Below, piece by piece: positions 61,602-64,000 of a stretch of DNA of 64,000 nucleotides; position 1 is the stretch's first letter; every line of letters begins with the position of its first letter. A model generated the notes under the pieces. That model ran no database searches and had not been told where the DNA came from. It saw only the letters and a program-made list of their open reading frames with translations. The DNA is from Variovorax sp. PAMC28562. GTDB taxonomy: Bacteria; Pseudomonadota; Gammaproteobacteria; Burkholderiales; Burkholderiaceae_C. The stretch covers positions 2,739,501 through 2,803,500 of the forward strand of contig NZ_CP060296.1 in the NCBI RefSeq assembly GCF_014303735.1, written 5' to 3'. Position numbers and translations under genes: made by a program.

Positions 61602-64000
61602 GTCCGTCGCGCCCGTTCATCCTGCGGCCGGTAGCGACCTCGCTGCTGATGGTGGCCATCGTGCTGGCCGGGTTGGTGTCGTTCCGCTTCCTGCCGTTGT
61701 CGGCCTTGCCGCAGGTCGACTACCCGACCATCCAGGTGCAGACGCTGTACCCCGGCGGCAGCCCGGAGGTGATGAGCAACACGGTCACCGCGCCGCTCGA
61801 ACGGCAGTTCGGCCAGATGGCGGGGCTCGACCGCATGAGTTCGACCAGCGCCGCGGGCGTGTCGATCATCACGCTGCAATTTTCGCTCGGGCAAACGCTC
61901 GATGTGGCGGAGCAAGAGGTGCAGGCCGCCATCAACGCCGGCGGCTCGCTGCTGCCGGCCGACCTGCCGGCACCGCCGGTGTACGCCAAGGTGAATCCGG
62001 CCGATGCGCCGGTGCTCACACTGGCGATCACGTCGGAAACGTTGCCGCTGACCGAGGTGCAGAACCTCGTCAACACGCGACTCGCGCAGAAGATCAGTCA
62101 GGTTTCGGGCGTCGGTCTGGTGTCGCTCAGCGGCGGACAACGTCCTGCCGTTCGCATCCAGGCCAACACGCAAGCGCTGGCCGCCAACGGCATCGGACTC
62201 GATACGCTGCGCACCGCCATCAGCGCGGCCAATTCGAACGGTGCCAAGGGCAGCTTCGACGGGCCCAAGCGCGCCTACACGATCAATTCGAACGACCAGT
62301 TGCTGACCGTCGACGACTACAAGAACCTGATCGTCACGTACAAGAACGGCGCGCCGATTCGCATGATCGACGTGGCCCAAGTGGTCAACGGCGCCGAGAA
62401 CACGCAGCTCAGCGCCTGGGCCGGTACCAACGGGAAATTGCACCCAGCCATCATCCTGAATGTGCAGCGCCAGCCAGGCGCCAACGTCATCGCCACGGTC
62501 GACGCCATCAAGAAGCAGTTGCCCGACTTGCAGGCCGGCTTGCCGAGCGGCTTGAAGATCGAAGTGCTGAGCGATCGCACCTCGGGCATTCGCGGATCGG
62601 TCCAGCACGTCGAGATGGAACTCGTCCTGGCGGTCGTGCTGGTGGTGCTGGTCATCTTTGCGTTTTTGGGCAGCCTGCGCGCCACCGTCATCGCCAGCAT
62701 CGCGGTGCCGATCTCGCTCATCGGCACCTTCGGGCTGATGTACCTGCTCGGCTACAGCCTGAACAACCTGAGCCTGATGGCGCTGACCATCGCGACCGGC
62801 TTCGTGGTGGACGATGCCATCGTGATGATCGAGAACATCTCGCGCTACATCGAAGAGGGCGAGCGGCCGTTGCAAGCGGCATTCAAGGGCGCGGCGCAGA
62901 TCGGCTTCACGATCATTTCGCTGACGGTGTCCCTCATCGCCGTGCTGATTCCGCTGCTCTTCATGGGTGATGTGGTGGGGCGGCTTTTCCGCGAGTTCGC
63001 AGTCACGCTGGCCATCACGATCCTGATCTCGGCGGTGGTGTCGCTCACGCTGGTGCCGATGATGTCGGCGCGTTGGCTCAAGCCGCACAAGGCGGAACCG
63101 AGCAACCCGAACACCCCGAGCAAGACGGGGTTCGCTGCGCGCCTTCAAAACTTCTTCTCCGGCGTGATGGTCCGTTACGACCGGTCGCTGCACTGGGTGT
63201 TCGCGCACCAGGCGCTGACGCTCGTGGTCGCGCTGCTCACGATGGTCATCACGGTGGCGCTGTACCTGAGCATTCCCAAAGGACTGTTTCCGACGCAGGA
63301 CACGGGGCAACTGCAAGGGCGCATCCAGGCTGCGCAAGACGTGTCGTTCGAGCGCATGTCGCTGCTGCAGCAAGCCGCTGCCAAGGCGATTCTCGAAGAC
63401 CCGGATGTCGAAAGCCTCAGTTCGTTCGTCGGTGTCGATGCGGCCAACAACAAGATGCTCAACACCGGCAGCATGCTCATCAACCTGCGCGCCAGCCATG
63501 GCAACCAGCAGGCGCTGATGGACCGGCTGCGCGACCGGGCGCAGACCGTCGCCGGCGTCACTCTGTACCTGCAGCCGACGCAAGACTTGACCATCGATGC
63601 CGAGACCGGGCCTACCGAATTTCGCGCGTCGCTCGAAGGTGTCGACAGCGCCATCATCACGCAGTGGATGACCCGGCTGGTGGACCGGCTGCAAACGGTC
63701 AAGCAGGTGCGCAACGTCAGCAGCGATGCCGGCGCGCAGGGCCTGGCCGCTTTCGTCAACGTGAACCGCGACACCGCGGCGCGCCTGTCGATCACCGCGA
63801 GTTCGGTCGACGACGCGCTCTACAGTGCCTTCGGCCAGCGCATCGTCTCGACCATCTTCACCGAGACCAACCAGTACCGCGTGATCCTGGAATCGCAGCC
63901 CGGCCTGGTGAACACGCCGCAAAAGCTCGGCGACCTGAACCTCATCGCCGGCTCGGGCGTAGCGACACCTTTGTCGGCGATCGCCAGCATCACCGAGCAG
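61598..64000 (+). CDS. mdtB: RND efflux pump inner-membrane subunit (MdtB-like), partial
   Basis: 801 codons visible, continuing beyond the window. MSPSRPFILRPVATSLLMVAIVLAG begins the first helix. The proton-relay Asp pair (Asp405, Asp406) sits in GFVVDDAIVMIENISR. SSTSAAGVSIITLQF, NIRASHGNQQ-type and GLFPTQDTGQL motifs are typical of the hydrophobe/amphiphile MdtB/MdtC branch. It pairs with MdtA upstream by a 4-nt overlap. A second pump gene (mdtC) and an outer-membrane gene would be expected after 64000. Confidence 0.95.
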   Translation, partial: MSPSRPFILRPVATSLLMVAIVLAGLVSFRFLPLSALPQVDYPTIQVQTLYPGGSPEVMSNTVTAPLERQFGQMAGLDRMSSTSAAGVSIITLQFSLGQTLDVAEQEVQAAINAGGSLLPADLPAPPVYAKVNPADAPVLTLAITSETLPLTEVQNLVNTRLAQKISQVSGVGLVSLSGGQRPAVRIQANTQALAANGIGLDTLRTAISAANSNGAKGSFDGPKRAYTINSNDQLLTVDDYKNLIVTYKNGAPIRMIDVAQVVNGAENTQLSAWAGTNGKLHPAIILNVQRQPGANVIATVDAIKKQLPDLQAGLPSGLKIEVLSDRTSGIRGSVQHVEMELVLAVVLVVLVIFAFLGSLRATVIASIAVPISLIGTFGLMYLLGYSLNNLSLMALTIATGFVVDDAIVMIENISRYIEEGERPLQAAFKGAAQIGFTIISLTVSLIAVLIPLLFMGDVVGRLFREFAVTLAITILISAVVSLTLVPMMSARWLKPHKAEPSNPNTPSKTGFAARLQNFFSGVMVRYDRSLHWVFAHQALTLVVALLTMVITVALYLSIPKGLFPTQDTGQLQGRIQAAQDVSFERMSLLQQAAAKAILEDPDVESLSSFVGVDAANNKMLNTGSMLINLRASHGNQQALMDRLRDRAQTVAGVTLYLQPTQDLTIDAETGPTEFRASLEGVDSAIITQWMTRLVDRLQTVKQVRNVSSDAGAQGLAAFVNVNRDTAARLSITASSVDDALYSAFGQRIVSTIFTETNQYRVILESQPGLVNTPQKLGDLNLIAGSGVATPLSAIASITEQ

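Noticed and set aside
61142..63922. A 926-codon open frame on the minus strand opposite the RND pump
   Set aside because: Antisense to a clear RND permease and composed of Arg/His/Asp-rich low-complexity protein.

Overview
This window is chromosomal DNA of a high-G+C betaproteobacterium, most likely a member of the Comamonadaceae close to Variovorax. That placement is inferred from base composition, codon use and gene content (egtB-egtD, TRAP carriers, fused PxpB-PxpC, two-gene LytS/LytTR-type system, DUF808 and VF530 proteins). No tRNA, rRNA or CRISPR array is visible.

Layout. Positions 1-5850 hold mntP behind what looks like the 3' end of a Mn2+ (yybP-ykoY) riboswitch, a DUF1439 protein, a PEP mutase/isocitrate lyase-like enzyme, a remnant of an amino-acid ABC transporter ATPase, an acyl-CoA ligase and a type II NADH dehydrogenase-like flavoprotein. 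Positions 6022-9839 hold egtB-egtD (ergothioneine), a DUF427 protein, a 2OG-Fe dioxygenase and a universal stress protein. Positions 9884-18282 are housekeeping and small genes: RluA-type pseudouridine synthase, two MFS carriers, a ferredoxin, a VF530 protein, GNAT, PepSY and DUF808 membrane proteins and a beta-propeller lipoprotein. Positions 18297-22988 are a minus-strand operon of a fused TRAP carrier, its binding protein and two dehydrogenases. Positions 23146-37394 hold thiol/redox genes (GST, ferredoxin, gshA), a lone receiver protein, SDR, HPF, RbgA, an SGNH/MBOAT acylation pair, an Mrr-like protein with a changed catalytic residue, an M23 peptidase and an RluE/RsuA-type synthase.

Positions 37436-44191 are one unit: a GntR regulator diverging from DUF969-DUF979-pxpA-pxpBC-biotin carboxylase. 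The last three genes overlap by 4 nt. Because PxpB/PxpC are homologous to the carboxyltransferase part of urea carboxylase, the fused PxpBC plus a separate BC-BCCP protein looks like a split, biotin-dependent amide/lactam carboxylase. This is one of the two most interesting systems here.

Positions 44723-53790 are accessory and rearranged. They contain an AraC-family remnant, LysE, and two HepT/MntA (HEPN/MNT) modules plus a third, frameshifted mntA copy. A 2016-bp IS1634-family element sits exactly at the start codon of one mntA gene, with an 18-bp perfect inverted repeat and a 6-bp target duplication. Also present are an unrecorded 59-codon gene, an SDR lacking the YxxxK motif diverging from a LysR regulator, a LysE remnant, and an AT-rich island encoding a soluble Ser/Thr kinase and a PP2C phosphatase with overlapping genes, placed 4 nt after glnS. 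The kinase/phosphatase island is the second strong candidate for something undescribed.

Positions 53692-64000 hold glnS, a Tyr/Pro-repeat secreted protein with a clear terminator, a LytS-type kinase and LytTR regulator separated by a PIN/AbrB toxin-antitoxin pair, two small membrane proteins, and an MdtA/MdtB-like RND efflux operon that runs off the window.
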